Positions 32,399-40,755 of a stretch of 60,524 nucleotides of DNA are shown in pieces. Numbering within the stretch: position 1 is the stretch's first letter; each line of letters opens with the position of its first letter. Position numbers and translations under genes: made by a program. Source of the stretch: W0P28-013 sp051870755 (GTDB lineage Bacteria > Bacteroidota > Bacteroidia > Bacteroidales > Paludibacteraceae); NCBI GenBank assembly GCA_051870755.1, contig JBJECE010000014.1, positions 1 through 60,524 on the forward strand, read 5' to 3'. Below the pieces are notes generated by a model. That model worked only from the letters and a program-made list of their open reading frames with translations, was not told where the DNA came from and did no database searches.

Positions 32399-34969
32399 TT
32401 ATTCTTCGTTATTATTTATAGGTGTATCCGATTCGGCCGTTTCCTGTTCGGTTTGCGGTTCGTCGGTTTCAGCCGACACCTTGCACACCGACGCAATCTC
32501 GTCGTTGCGTTTCTCCAGATTGATCAGGCGCACGCCTTGTGTGGCGCGTCCCATCAGGCGCAAATCGGCTACTTTCAGACGAATGGTGATGCCCGATTTG
32601 TTGATTATCATCAGGTCGTTGTCGTCCGACACGCTCATGATGGCCACCAACTTGCCGGTCTTTTCGGTGATGTTCATCGTGCGCACACCTTTGCCGCCGC
32701 GGTGGGTGATGCGGTAGATGTCGTTGGGCTGACCGTTCTCGTCGAGCACAATGTTGCCCTGCTCGTCTTTTTCGACAATGTTGGTGCGTTTGCCGTAGCC
32801 TTTTTCGGAGATGACCAAAATCGATTCGTTCGATTGGGCATCGCCGCACACCATTCCGATGATTTCGTCGTCGCCCTCGTCGAGCGTCATGCCGCGCACA
32901 CCGGTGGCCGTGCGTCCCATTTCGCGCACTTGCGACTCGTGGAAACGTATGGCACGACCATTCTTGTTGGCCAACAATATCTCGCTGTCGCCGGTGGTCA
33001 GGCACACTTGAATCACTTTGTCGTCGTCGCGTATGGTGATGGCATTCACACCATTTTGGCGCGGACGCGAATAGGCTTCGAGGCAGGTTTTTTTCACCAC
33101 GCCCTGTTTGGTGCAGAACATCAAGTAGTGCGATTTGCAAAATTCTTCGTCCTGCAAATTGCTGATGTTGATAACGGCATTTACCTTGTCGTCGGCCTCG
33201 ATGTTCAGCAGATTCTGTATGGCGCGACCTTTGCTGGTTTTGGTGCCTTCGGGTATGTCGTACACTTTCAGCCAATAGCAACGCCCTTTTTGGGTGAAGA
33301 ACAACATGTAGTTGTGCATCGTGGCGTTGTAGAGCGATTCGATGAAATCTTCGTCGCGCGAAGACCCTCCTCTCGAACCGACACCACCCCTATTCTGCGT
33401 GCGGAATTCCGTCAGCGGCGTGCGTTTGATGTAGCCCAAGTGCGATATGGTGATAACCATTTCGTCGTCGGCATAGAAGTCTTCGGGATTGAAGTTCACG
33501 TCCGATGTCGGGTCGATTTCGGTGCGACGTTCGTCGCCATATTTCTCTTTCAGTTCGGCCAATTCGTCTTTGATGATTTGGTAACGCCGTTCGATGTGCG
33601 CCAAAATGTCTTTCAAATCGTCAATCAAGGCCAACACCTCTTCATATTCGGCTTTCAATTCGTCGATGCGCAAGCCGGTGAGTTGCGACAAACGCATATC
33701 GACAATGGCTCTCGATTGCAATTCGTCCAATTGGAAACGCTCCTCCAAACCGCGTTGTGCGTCGGCCGGCGTGCGGCTGGCACGAATGATGCGCACTACC
33801 TCGTCGATATTATCCACAGCCACAATCAACCCTTCGAGTATGTGGGCGCGTTCCTGCGCCTTGCGCAACTCGAACTCGGTGCGGCGGGTTATCACATCCA
33901 AACGATGTTCTACAAAGTATTTAATAAGGTCTTTCAGATTCAGCAGTTTCGGGCGGCCGTTGACCAACGCAATGTTATTGACGCTGAACGACGAGAGCAA
34001 CGACGTCATGTTCATCAAATGATTGAGCAGCACGTTGGCGTTGGCGTCGCGTTTCACATCGATGACGATACGCATACCTTGGCGGTCTGATTCGTCGTTG
34101 ACTTTCGCTATGCCGCTTATTTTGCCTTCGGTTACCAGCGCACGAATCGATTCGATGAGTTCGGCTTTGTTCACACCATACGGAATTTCGGTAACGATGA
34201 TGCGTTCGTGGCCGTTTTCGGCTACTTCGATATTGGTTTTCGAACGAATGACAATGCGTCCGCGTCCGGTTTCGAACGCTTCTTTGATGCCCGAATAACC
34301 GCAAATGACGCCGCCCGTCGGGAAATCCGGCCCTTTGATGTAGCGCATCAGTTCGGCGATTTCGATATCCTGATTATCGATGTACGCATCGATGGCATCG
34401 ATGGTTTCCGACAAATTGTGCGTCGGCATATTGGTAGCCATACCAACAGCAATGCCGTTGGCGCCGTTCACCAACAAGTTGGGCAGACACGCCGGCAATA
34501 CACGCGGTTCTTTCAAGCGCTCATCGAAGTTCGGGTCGAAATCCACCGTCTCTTTGTCGATGTCTTTCAACATTTCGAGCGCAATTTTCGACAAACGGGC
34601 TTCGGTGTAACGCATAGCAGCCGGCGGGTCGCTATCGACCGAGCCAAAGTTACCCTGCCCATCGACCAGCGGATAGCGCAATGCCCATGGCTGCGCCATA
34701 CGCACCAGCGTACCATATATCGACGAGTCGCCGTGTGGGTGATATTTACCCATCACCTCGCCGACAATACGGGCAGATTTGTAATACGGTTTGTCGGGCA
34801 TGGCACCCAATTCGTTCATTCCGAACAAAACACGACGATGAACAGGCTTAAAACCGTCGCGCACATCGGGCAACGCGCGCGCCACAATGACAGACATCGA
34901 GTAATCAATGTACGCCTGCTTCATCTCTTCGTTAATGTCAATCTTGATAAGTCTCTCTTGTTCAATCAT
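32399..34969 (-). CDS. gyrA: DNA gyrase subunit A
   Basis: GyrA is the DNA breakage-reunion subunit that, with GyrB, introduces negative supercoils. The 856-residue protein has the winged-helix core with the active-site Tyr in AAMRYTEARLS near residue 122. The quinolone-resistance region KYHPHGDSSIYGTLVRMAQP has Ser at the key position. The C-terminal half contains pinwheel repeats, and QNRGGVGSRGG is a plausible GyrA-box equivalent (QRRGGKG in E. coli), which separates it from the ParC-like gene at 50182-52995. No gyrB is in the window. Confidence 0.95.
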   Translation of the reverse strand: MIEQERLIKIDINEEMKQAYIDYSMSVIVARALPDVRDGFKPVHRRVLFGMNELGAMPDKPYYKSARIVGEVMGKYHPHGDSSIYGTLVRMAQPWALRYPLVDGQGNFGSVDSDPPAAMRYTEARLSKIALEMLKDIDKETVDFDPNFDERLKEPRVLPACLPNLLVNGANGIAVGMATNMPTHNLSETIDAIDAYIDNQDIEIAELMRYIKGPDFPTGGVICGYSGIKEAFETGRGRIVIRSKTNIEVAENGHERIIVTEIPYGVNKAELIESIRALVTEGKISGIAKVNDESDRQGMRIVIDVKRDANANVLLNHLMNMTSLLSSFSVNNIALVNGRPKLLNLKDLIKYFVEHRLDVITRRTEFELRKAQERAHILEGLIVAVDNIDEVVRIIRASRTPADAQRGLEERFQLDELQSRAIVDMRLSQLTGLRIDELKAEYEEVLALIDDLKDILAHIERRYQIIKDELAELKEKYGDERRTEIDPTSDVNFNPEDFYADDEMVITISHLGYIKRTPLTEFRTQNRGGVGSRGGSSRDEDFIESLYNATMHNYMLFFTQKGRCYWLKVYDIPEGTKTSKGRAIQNLLNIEADDKVNAVINISNLQDEEFCKSHYLMFCTKQGVVKKTCLEAYSRPRQNGVNAITIRDDDKVIQVCLTTGDSEILLANKNGRAIRFHESQVREMGRTATGVRGMTLDEGDDEIIGMVCGDAQSNESILVISEKGYGKRTNIVEKDEQGNIVLDENGQPNDIYRITHRGGKGVRTMNITEKTGKLVAIMSVSDDNDLMIINKSGITIRLKVADLRLMGRATQGVRLINLEKRNDEIASVCKVSAETDEPQTEQETAESDTPINNNEE

Positions 34970-35122
34970 TTATGTAAAATTTTTGTTATATGCCTTTTAG
35001 CGTATAAAATTACAAAATTTTACCCAAATACAAAAGCATTTGACCGCAAAAGTTATCAACAACAAAACGGTCGCAAAAAGCATACCAAAAAACGATTGGT
35101 GCGCATTACCACTCCGGACGGA

Positions 35123-35542
35123 TTATTTTTTGTCGATTTGTTCGAATGTGTTGTCGTCGTAGAAGAGTATGACGCGCACGATGGAACGCTGCGCAGGTTG
35201 CGCAGGCTGTGCCACCTGTTGCGGTGTAGATGGCGCTACGGTTTCGGGCGCCTTATTTTGATGGTATTCGTTTGTGTACGAGTCAGTTGGCTGTATTTGG
35301 TCGAACAAAGTGGGCTCGTTAGGCTGCGTTATTTGGCCAAACATATCGCCTTTGCCCAAAATAAGCCAATCTGTACTGACTTCGGGAAAGCGTTCGAGGA
35401 TTTTTTGCGCCACATCCAACGACGGATTGCTGCGTCCGCTTTTGATGTGCGACATGGTCGAGCGCTCCACACCAATTTCGTCGGCAAAAGCTGCCAACGT
35501 CATCTGTTTTTCGTCTAATAGTTGCAAAATACGCGTTTTCAT
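35123..35542 (-). CDS. XRE-family transcriptional regulator
   Basis: The 139-residue protein has an N-terminal Cro/C1-type helix-turn-helix at residues 1-65 (MTLAAFADEIGVERSTMSHIKSGRSNPSLDVAQKIL). A variable C-terminal tail is rich in Pro and Gln (VAPSTPQQVAQPAQPAQ) and could mediate oligomerisation. It faces a 650-base AT-rich region that holds several copies of a 12-base near-palindrome overlapping its own promoter, so autoregulation is plausible. No obvious regulated operon adjoins it. Confidence 0.85.
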   Translation of the reverse strand: MKTRILQLLDEKQMTLAAFADEIGVERSTMSHIKSGRSNPSLDVAQKILERFPEVSTDWLILGKGDMFGQITQPNEPTLFDQIQPTDSYTNEYHQNKAPETVAPSTPQQVAQPAQPAQRSIVRVILFYDDNTFEQIDKK

Positions 35543-36141
35543 AAATGTAAATTTTTAAGGTTACAAATGTAATAATTATTTACCGTTTTACAAAGTACAA
35601 ATGTAATTTATTTTTGTACCACCATCAAGTACATTTGTAACAAACGCCGCTATTTATGCAATTATTGATTAAACAAATACTTTATATATTTTTCTTAAAT
35701 AATTCATTTATAAATACTAAACTAAACAAAATAAGCGTCTATCACCAATTTTCTGTAAAGAGTCCACCACCCTATCGATTTTGTTTTATATTTTACTTTA
35801 ACAAATAAAACTAAAACATTGATTATGAGCAATAAATATATCAATAAAATCGATTGTTAATGAAAAAATGCTGTTTCTTACGATTTGTAAGTTGCTATTT
35901 AATATTGTAATTTACAAACGAATTATTTTTGTAATTTTACTGCTATTTTAGCATATTTACTTTTGTAAATTAGACTAATTTTTACATTTGTAATTATGAA
36001 AATTGTCATTTTTCTGCTCAAAAATACAGTTGGCATCAAAATTTCAGTATTTTGAACAACTGTACACGGCGGGCGCAAATACGCAATTCTCGCGGCAGTT
36101 TGTGCGTGCGCTCCTCTGCGCAAAAAAATGCACAAAAAAAA
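35543..36141. other. AT-rich non-coding region with repeated TTACAAATGTAA-like sites
   Basis: There are about 600 bases without a convincing gene. The near-palindrome TTACAAATGTAA occurs at 35561, as GTACAAATGTAA at 35595, reversed as GTACATTTGTAA at 35629, and again as TTACATTTGTAA near 35983. Related TTTGTAA pieces recur between 35885 and 35980. The copies overlap potential -7 boxes (TACATTTG). A 77-codon minus-strand frame at 35923-36156 has no recognisable features. Confidence 0.5.
35564..35571 (-). promoter_or_regulatory. -7 box for the XRE gene inside an operator-like repeat
   Basis: TACATTTG on the minus strand, 21 bases upstream of the ATG and embedded in TTACAAATGTAA. Confidence 0.5.
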
Positions 36142-36167
36142 CGGTTCACCCTTCACAGGGGAAACCG
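36142..36167 (-). terminator. Terminator of the fabG-zinc ribbon operon
   Basis: On the minus strand CGGTT-CCC pairs with GGG-AACCG around a 6-base loop with a small internal loop, followed by eight Ts. It starts 30 bases after the zinc-ribbon gene stop. Confidence 0.75.
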
Positions 36168-36197
36168 CTCCATTTAATATATGAACAAATTTTACAA

Positions 36198-36986
36198 CTA
36201 TTCAGCACTACTCTGTGCAGCAGCATCTCGTTCGAGGGTCAGTTCGTGATCCACCAAAATGCGGCCGCAATATTCGCAAACAATAATTTTTTTGCGTTGG
36301 CGAATATCCAATTGGCGTTGTGGCGGAATTTTGTTGAAACAGCCACCGCACGCATCGCGTTCTACGCTCACTACAGCCAAACCGTTGTGTGCATTTTTGC
36401 GAATGCGTTTGAACGCCGTGAGCAAACGCGGCTCGATTTTTTCCTCGAGGCCAAGCGCTTTGACGCGCAAACGTTCCTCTTCTTGTTTGGTTTCGGCCAC
36501 AATTTCGTTCAACTCGCTCTTCTTTTGCACCAAATCGTCGTTGCGTTCCAAACAGCGTTGTTTTGCGGCCTCCATATCAGCAACTTTCGCCTCTTGTTCA
36601 GCCGTATATTCGCGTATGTGTTTTTCGGACAATTCGATTTCCAGATTTTGAAATTCGATTTCTTTCGACAGCGCGTCGTACTCGCGATTGTTGCGCACAT
36701 TGTTTTGTTGTTCGGTGTTTTTTTCGATTTTAGCGCGCGATTCGTCGATTTTGATTTTTTCGGCTTCGGTGCGTTTGCGCAAATCAACAATATCGTTGTG
36801 ACATTTTTCGATGCGCGTTTGCAAACCGGCAATTTCGTCTTCGAGATCTTGCACTTCGAGCGGAAGTTCGCCGCGTAACGTCTTAATTTTGTCGATTTCG
36901 GATACGACACGTTGCAAATCGTAGAGCGCTTTCAGGCGTTCTTCTACCGAAACTTCTTTTACTTCTGGTGTTTTTTGTTCTGCCAT
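36198..36986 (-). CDS. Coiled-coil protein with C4 zinc ribbon
   Basis: This 262-residue protein is almost entirely helical coiled coil from about 15 to 200 (LQRVVSEIDKIKTLRGELPL, EIEFQNLEIELSEKHIREY). It ends in a zinc ribbon: CGGCFNKIPP then IVCEYCGRILVDHEL, four cysteines as two CxxC pairs. It matches the zf-RING_7/CT398-like family, which is widespread and often sits next to Nif3 genes, as here with a 44-base gap. The molecular role is not established; binding of nucleic acid or secretion-related partners has been suggested for relatives. Confidence 0.85.
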   Translation of the reverse strand: MAEQKTPEVKEVSVEERLKALYDLQRVVSEIDKIKTLRGELPLEVQDLEDEIAGLQTRIEKCHNDIVDLRKRTEAEKIKIDESRAKIEKNTEQQNNVRNNREYDALSKEIEFQNLEIELSEKHIREYTAEQEAKVADMEAAKQRCLERNDDLVQKKSELNEIVAETKQEEERLRVKALGLEEKIEPRLLTAFKRIRKNAHNGLAVVSVERDACGGCFNKIPPQRQLDIRQRKKIIVCEYCGRILVDHELTLERDAAAQSSAE

Positions 36987-37030
36987 AATTATATGATTTC
37001 CAATTATTTATACTATTTTGCGACATTGAA

Positions 37031-38125
37031 TCAGTGTACCAAAACGCGTTTTGGCTCCGATTCTGCCAATCGAATTGCAAAGTTAGGAATTTTTTTTGAT
37101 AATTGTTCAAAAAATATCTCTTTTGTAAACTGTTCCGATTCAAAATGTCCGATATCGGCTATTACGAGCCGATTGTCGGCTTCGAAAAAGCGGTGATACG
37201 TTACATCGGCCGTTACATACACATCGGCTTTGGCGGCTTTGGCATCGGCTATGAAGTCGGCTCCGCTGCCGCCGCATAGAGCGATACGCCGCACAGGACG
37301 TCCGAGCAGCGGCGAATGTTTAACGGCATCGGTGCCAAAGGTCTGTTTGAGGCGTTGCAAAAAGTCTGTTTCGTCCATGCTTTCCGGCAAATTGCCCACG
37401 ACACCCAATCCGGCCATCGGCCATGTGTTTTCCAACGCAATGAGGTCGAACGCCGGTTCTTCGTACGGATGCGCGCGCAGCAAAGCCGACACGACAGCGG
37501 CTTGTCGGAATTTTGGCAAAATGACTTCCAAGCGTGTTTCGGGTTCGGTATGCAACTCGCCCACTGTGCCACAAAACGGGTGTGTGTCGGCACCGGCGCG
37601 GAATGTGCCATGGCCTTCGCTTGCATAACTGCACGCATCGTAATGGCCTATATGACCGGCGCCGGCGGCAAACAACGCCTCGCGAACGGTTGCGAGGTGC
37701 GCCGTTGGCACGAAAGTTACCAATTTGAGCAACTTTTGTTGTTGCGGCACAAGCACTTGCATGTCGTGTAAGCCAAGTTTTTCGCCCATTCTGAAACTGA
37801 CACCGCCCCAAACGCTGTCCATGCAGGTATGCGAGGCGTAAATGGCGATGTCGTTTTTGATGGCGGCGATGACACAACGTTCCACTTCGTTGCGACCGGT
37901 TATTGATTTCAATCCTCTGAAAATCAGTGGATGATGCGATATTATCAGATTGCAGCCGTGCTGTTTGGCTTCGTCGATAACCTGTTCAGACACGTCGATG
38001 CACAACAATATACCGGTGATGTCGGTTTGGCGCCGGCCTACCAACAATCCGCAGTTGTCAAAATCCTCCTGCAAGGCTGTAGGAGCGATTTGTTCCAATG
38101 CGTCGAGTATGTTTTGTAGTTGCAT
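37031..38125 (-). CDS. Nif3-like dinuclear metal centre protein
   Basis: At 364 residues this is the long form of the Nif3/YbgI/YqfO family. The N-terminal half has NLIISHHPLIFRGLKSI and the C-terminal half has VTADVTYHRFFEA and ADIGHFESEQF, which supply His and Glu ligands for two metal ions. A central insert of about 110 residues (about 130-240) is the PII/CutA-like domain of YqfO-type members. Family members form hexameric rings. Proposed activities such as GTP cyclohydrolase remain doubtful. It lies between lolA-like and zinc-ribbon genes in one operon. Confidence 0.88.
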   Translation of the reverse strand: MQLQNILDALEQIAPTALQEDFDNCGLLVGRRQTDITGILLCIDVSEQVIDEAKQHGCNLIISHHPLIFRGLKSITGRNEVERCVIAAIKNDIAIYASHTCMDSVWGGVSFRMGEKLGLHDMQVLVPQQQKLLKLVTFVPTAHLATVREALFAAGAGHIGHYDACSYASEGHGTFRAGADTHPFCGTVGELHTEPETRLEVILPKFRQAAVVSALLRAHPYEEPAFDLIALENTWPMAGLGVVGNLPESMDETDFLQRLKQTFGTDAVKHSPLLGRPVRRIALCGGSGADFIADAKAAKADVYVTADVTYHRFFEADNRLVIADIGHFESEQFTKEIFFEQLSKKIPNFAIRLAESEPKRVLVH

Positions 38126-38152
38126 GTGTCTGTGTATAAACGCGTTAGTTGT

Positions 38153-38830
38153 TTATTTTGGGATATTGAATTTTGTGGTGTCCACTTGTCCGTTTACTTT
38201 GTAGTCGGCCATAGTGTAAATGTTGCTGTTGCCCGAAAATTCGTTCATTTCCATCGTGTTCAGCAGGTGCGTCTGTTTGCTGTACCGCAAGACGATGGTT
38301 TTGTATCCGCGCGCGGCTTTTTTGCGCGCAGTCAGCGTTACGGTATATCCTTTGGCATCTTCGGCAACGGTCAGGTCGGCATCATTCTCGTTGGCTAACG
38401 TGCGCACTTTGCCTTGCAAACAATATAATAGTGTGTTGCGCAGGCTGCGCATCGGCAGGTTTTTGTCGGTGTCGAACTGCAGTTTTTTGCCATTGCGCAG
38501 CATATAGAATTGTTTTCCGTTGATAATCAACGCTTCGCCGGCTTGATTGTAGTGTTGCGCCATTTTGTCGGGTGCTACGAAATAAAGTGTGCCGTCGAGG
38601 TGTGTTTTGCTGCCTGTGGCCGCTACCACTTTCATTTGTCGGAATGTGGTTGATAGGGTTTTGGCGGCAGTACCGGCCTGCTCTATTTTGTCGAGAACGG
38701 CGGTGTCGTCGGCAAACGTTTTGACGGGAGATAATAGCAAAACCGCTAAAAGCAATTTTTTCACTGCGAATGCCGTCCAAAACAATCTGTTCGATTTTTT
38801 CAGCACGGCGCCGAAATGATATTTGTTCAT
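38153..38830 (-). CDS. LolA-like outer-membrane lipoprotein carrier
   Basis: The 225-residue exported protein has a LolA-like fold. LSTTFRQMKVVAATGSKTHLDGTLYFVAPDKM is followed by alternating beta strands (GKQFYMLRNGKKLQFDTD, YTVTLTARKKAARG, YKTIVLRYSKQTHLLNTMEM). LolA carries lipoproteins across the periplasm; LolA-like proteins in aryl polyene clusters probably handle pigment lipids. The signal peptide is clean if translation starts at an in-frame GTG at 38764 (MKKLLLAVLLLSPVKTFA); the ATG at 38830 gives an unusually long n-region. It follows fabG by 18 bases. Confidence 0.75.
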   Translation of the reverse strand: MNKYHFGAVLKKSNRLFWTAFAVKKLLLAVLLLSPVKTFADDTAVLDKIEQAGTAAKTLSTTFRQMKVVAATGSKTHLDGTLYFVAPDKMAQHYNQAGEALIINGKQFYMLRNGKKLQFDTDKNLPMRSLRNTLLYCLQGKVRTLANENDADLTVAEDAKGYTVTLTARKKAARGYKTIVLRYSKQTHLLNTMEMNEFSGNSNIYTMADYKVNGQVDTTKFNIPK

Positions 38831-38848
38831 GTTGCTGTGGTTAAATTG

Positions 38849-39577
38849 TTACGAATAAAGTCCGCCGTTTATCGAGATACATTCGCCTGTGATGTATCCG
38901 GCTTCGGGCGATGCCAAGAATCCGACCAACGCGGCAATTTCTTCGGGTTCGCCAAAACGGTTCATCGGAATTGTTTTTTTCAGTTCGGCTTCGTCGAGGC
39001 CTTCCACCATGTCGGTTTTTACAAATCCGGGTGCCACGGCATTGACCGTTACGCCTTTTCGGCCGATTTCTTGTGCCAGCGCCTTAGTCGAGGCTATCAG
39101 ACCGCCTTTGGCAGCCGAGTAGTTGCATTGTCCGGGCAGGCCTTTCAAGCCCGACAGCGATGCCATGTTGATGATGCGCCCATATTTTTTGCGCAACATT
39201 TTTGTCAATACCGGACGCGTTACGTTGTAGAACGAGAACAGATTGGTTTTCAGTACTTTATCGAAATCTTCGGGTTCCATGAACACCATCAGGTTGTCGC
39301 GCCGAATGCCGGCATTATTGACGAGCACTTCGATATAATCGTCGGGGTGTGCCTGTTGCCACCCTTCGATGGCTGCGGTGCAAGCGTCGTAGTCGGCCAC
39401 ATCGAATTTGAGCAGTTCGCCGGTGCTGCCGACTTCGGCTATCAGTTCAAGGGTCTTTTGCGCTTCGGCGTCGTTCGACATATAGTTCACTATGACTGTG
39501 TAGCCCATTTTGGCCAATTTGATGCACACGGCACGTCCGATGCCGCGGCTGCCGCCTGTTACTAATGCGTATTTCAT
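38849..39577 (-). CDS. fabG: FabG-type 3-oxoacyl-ACP reductase
   Basis: The 242-residue short-chain dehydrogenase reduces 3-ketoacyl-ACP with NADPH. The cofactor loop is TGGSRGIGRA (7-16), then NNAG at 87-90, and the catalytic Ser140, Tyr153 and Lys157 (NYSAAKG). The sequences NNAGIRRDNLMVFM and SLSGLKGLPGQCNYSAAK are closer, as I remember them, to the FabG of aryl polyene/flexirubin clusters than to primary fatty-acid FabG. The LolA-like partner downstream fits that. No ketosynthase, ACP or ammonia-lyase gene is near. It leads the four-gene operon and has its own promoter. Confidence 0.88.
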   Translation of the reverse strand: MKYALVTGGSRGIGRAVCIKLAKMGYTVIVNYMSNDAEAQKTLELIAEVGSTGELLKFDVADYDACTAAIEGWQQAHPDDYIEVLVNNAGIRRDNLMVFMEPEDFDKVLKTNLFSFYNVTRPVLTKMLRKKYGRIINMASLSGLKGLPGQCNYSAAKGGLIASTKALAQEIGRKGVTVNAVAPGFVKTDMVEGLDEAELKKTIPMNRFGEPEEIAALVGFLASPEAGYITGECISINGGLYS

Positions 39578-39619
39578 ATTTAATGTATTTGGATATTAAA
39601 CAGATTTTTGTTCATTCTG

Positions 39620-39627
39620 CAAAGATA
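39620..39627 (-). promoter_or_regulatory. -7 box for the fabG-lolA-nif3-zinc ribbon operon
   Basis: TATCTTTG on the minus strand, 43 bases upstream of the fabG ATG. Confidence 0.6.
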
Positions 39628-39659
39628 CGAAATATTTGTCATACAGCAAAATGCGCGCG

Positions 39660-40649
39660 TTAATATTGTACTGCTTTTTGCATTTGTTTGTATGCTTGTT
39701 GGAAATTTTTCATAAATTTAGCACGTTTGCGCGGGTTGTAAAAGTCGGACGTGGTGGCGCGGCTGGCGGCCGATGGCGGCATGGCGGCATCTTTCATATA
39801 TTCGTCGATGCGCAATGCGCGCCCGCGTTCGATGTAGTTTTTGACAAACTGTTCGAAGAGTTCGCTTGTGGCTACCGCAAATGTAGCCACCTCGTGTCCG
39901 AGATCGACATAGTGGCGTGCGTAGTACGGGAAACCCAATTTATCGAATCGCGCAGCAAGCGGTTTTGTGCCAAACAAGCCGATGTTAAAGAGTTTTATTT
40001 GCGAATATTTGACCAAATGATCAGTGGTGCCGTGCACAAACAGGGTCGGTGCCGGTGCATGTTTGGGATATTTGACTTTGCCGTCGAACGAGAGTATGGC
40101 ACCCGAATAGGCGACAATGCCGGCAAAACGAAAATCGTCGGGCAAGGCGGCTGTAACATCGAAACCGTTGGCAAACGCGTAGTCGGTGTGCAAGGCTGTG
40201 ATGGCGCCAGCACTCGAACCTACCAAAATAATCCGATCGGGCGAAATCTGAAATTCGTCGGCATGAGCCAACAGGAAATTAACGGCAGCCACGCAATCTT
40301 CGACCGCCATGTTGATGGCGTTTTTCAATATTTTGATGGTCGAAGCGCCCACATTGGTTACGCCTTTCATGCCAAGCCGATAGTCGATGGCAGCTACTGC
40401 ATAGCCACGGTCGCACATTTTTTGTGCATAGTTTACCGCCTCGGTCTCGGTGCGCGCGCCCGACATGAAACCGCCGCCAAACATATACACGATGCAATAA
40501 CGTTGCGGCAAGGGTTGTTCGGGCAGGTAGAGGTCGAGGGCAAGTTGTTGCGTGTCGCGCAGGGCGAAAATGTGTGTCTGCACCGTGTGCGCCGACAATC
40601 CAACCACACACAACAGCGTGATACACAGCAGAGAAAAACGTTTTTTCAT
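39660..40649 (-). CDS. Secreted alpha/beta hydrolase (esterase/lipase type)
   Basis: A 329-residue protein with a signal peptide (FSLLCITLLCVVGLSAHT). The oxyanion motif is FGGGF at about 58-61, a variant of HGGG, and the nucleophile elbow is GSSAG at 144-148. FVHGTTDHLVKY carries the likely Asp and LGHEVATF the likely His. This matches hormone-sensitive-lipase/carboxylesterase-like enzymes that act on small esters. Function in the periplasm or outside is likely. It stands between tkt and the fabG operon on the same strand and may have its own promoter, though I find no good -7 box. Confidence 0.82.
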   Translation of the reverse strand: MKKRFSLLCITLLCVVGLSAHTVQTHIFALRDTQQLALDLYLPEQPLPQRYCIVYMFGGGFMSGARTETEAVNYAQKMCDRGYAVAAIDYRLGMKGVTNVGASTIKILKNAINMAVEDCVAAVNFLLAHADEFQISPDRIILVGSSAGAITALHTDYAFANGFDVTAALPDDFRFAGIVAYSGAILSFDGKVKYPKHAPAPTLFVHGTTDHLVKYSQIKLFNIGLFGTKPLAARFDKLGFPYYARHYVDLGHEVATFAVATSELFEQFVKNYIERGRALRIDEYMKDAAMPPSAASRATTSDFYNPRKRAKFMKNFQQAYKQMQKAVQY

Positions 40650-40701
40650 AATGAACTGTTTTTTTGAAAATTGCTACCAAAATTTATGCCAATCGAACCA
40701 A

Positions 40702-40735
40702 AAAAACGGGCAAATCACCAGATTCACCCGTTTTT
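40702..40735. terminator. Terminator of the thrS-tkt operon
   Basis: AAAAACGGG and CCCGTTTTT pair, with an inner AATC/GATT stem. On the minus strand six Ts follow. It begins 21 bases beyond the tkt stop. Confidence 0.75.
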
Positions 40736-40755
40736 GTATTGGTTACGCCATCGGT

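Noticed and set aside
34580..34740. Quinolone-resistance change in GyrA
   Set aside because: The SSIYG sequence keeps Ser at the key site; Gly at the other position appears normal for Bacteroidetes.
35923..36156. 77-codon minus-strand frame in the AT-rich region
   Set aside because: No promoter, no homology recognised, and it overlaps the operon terminator.
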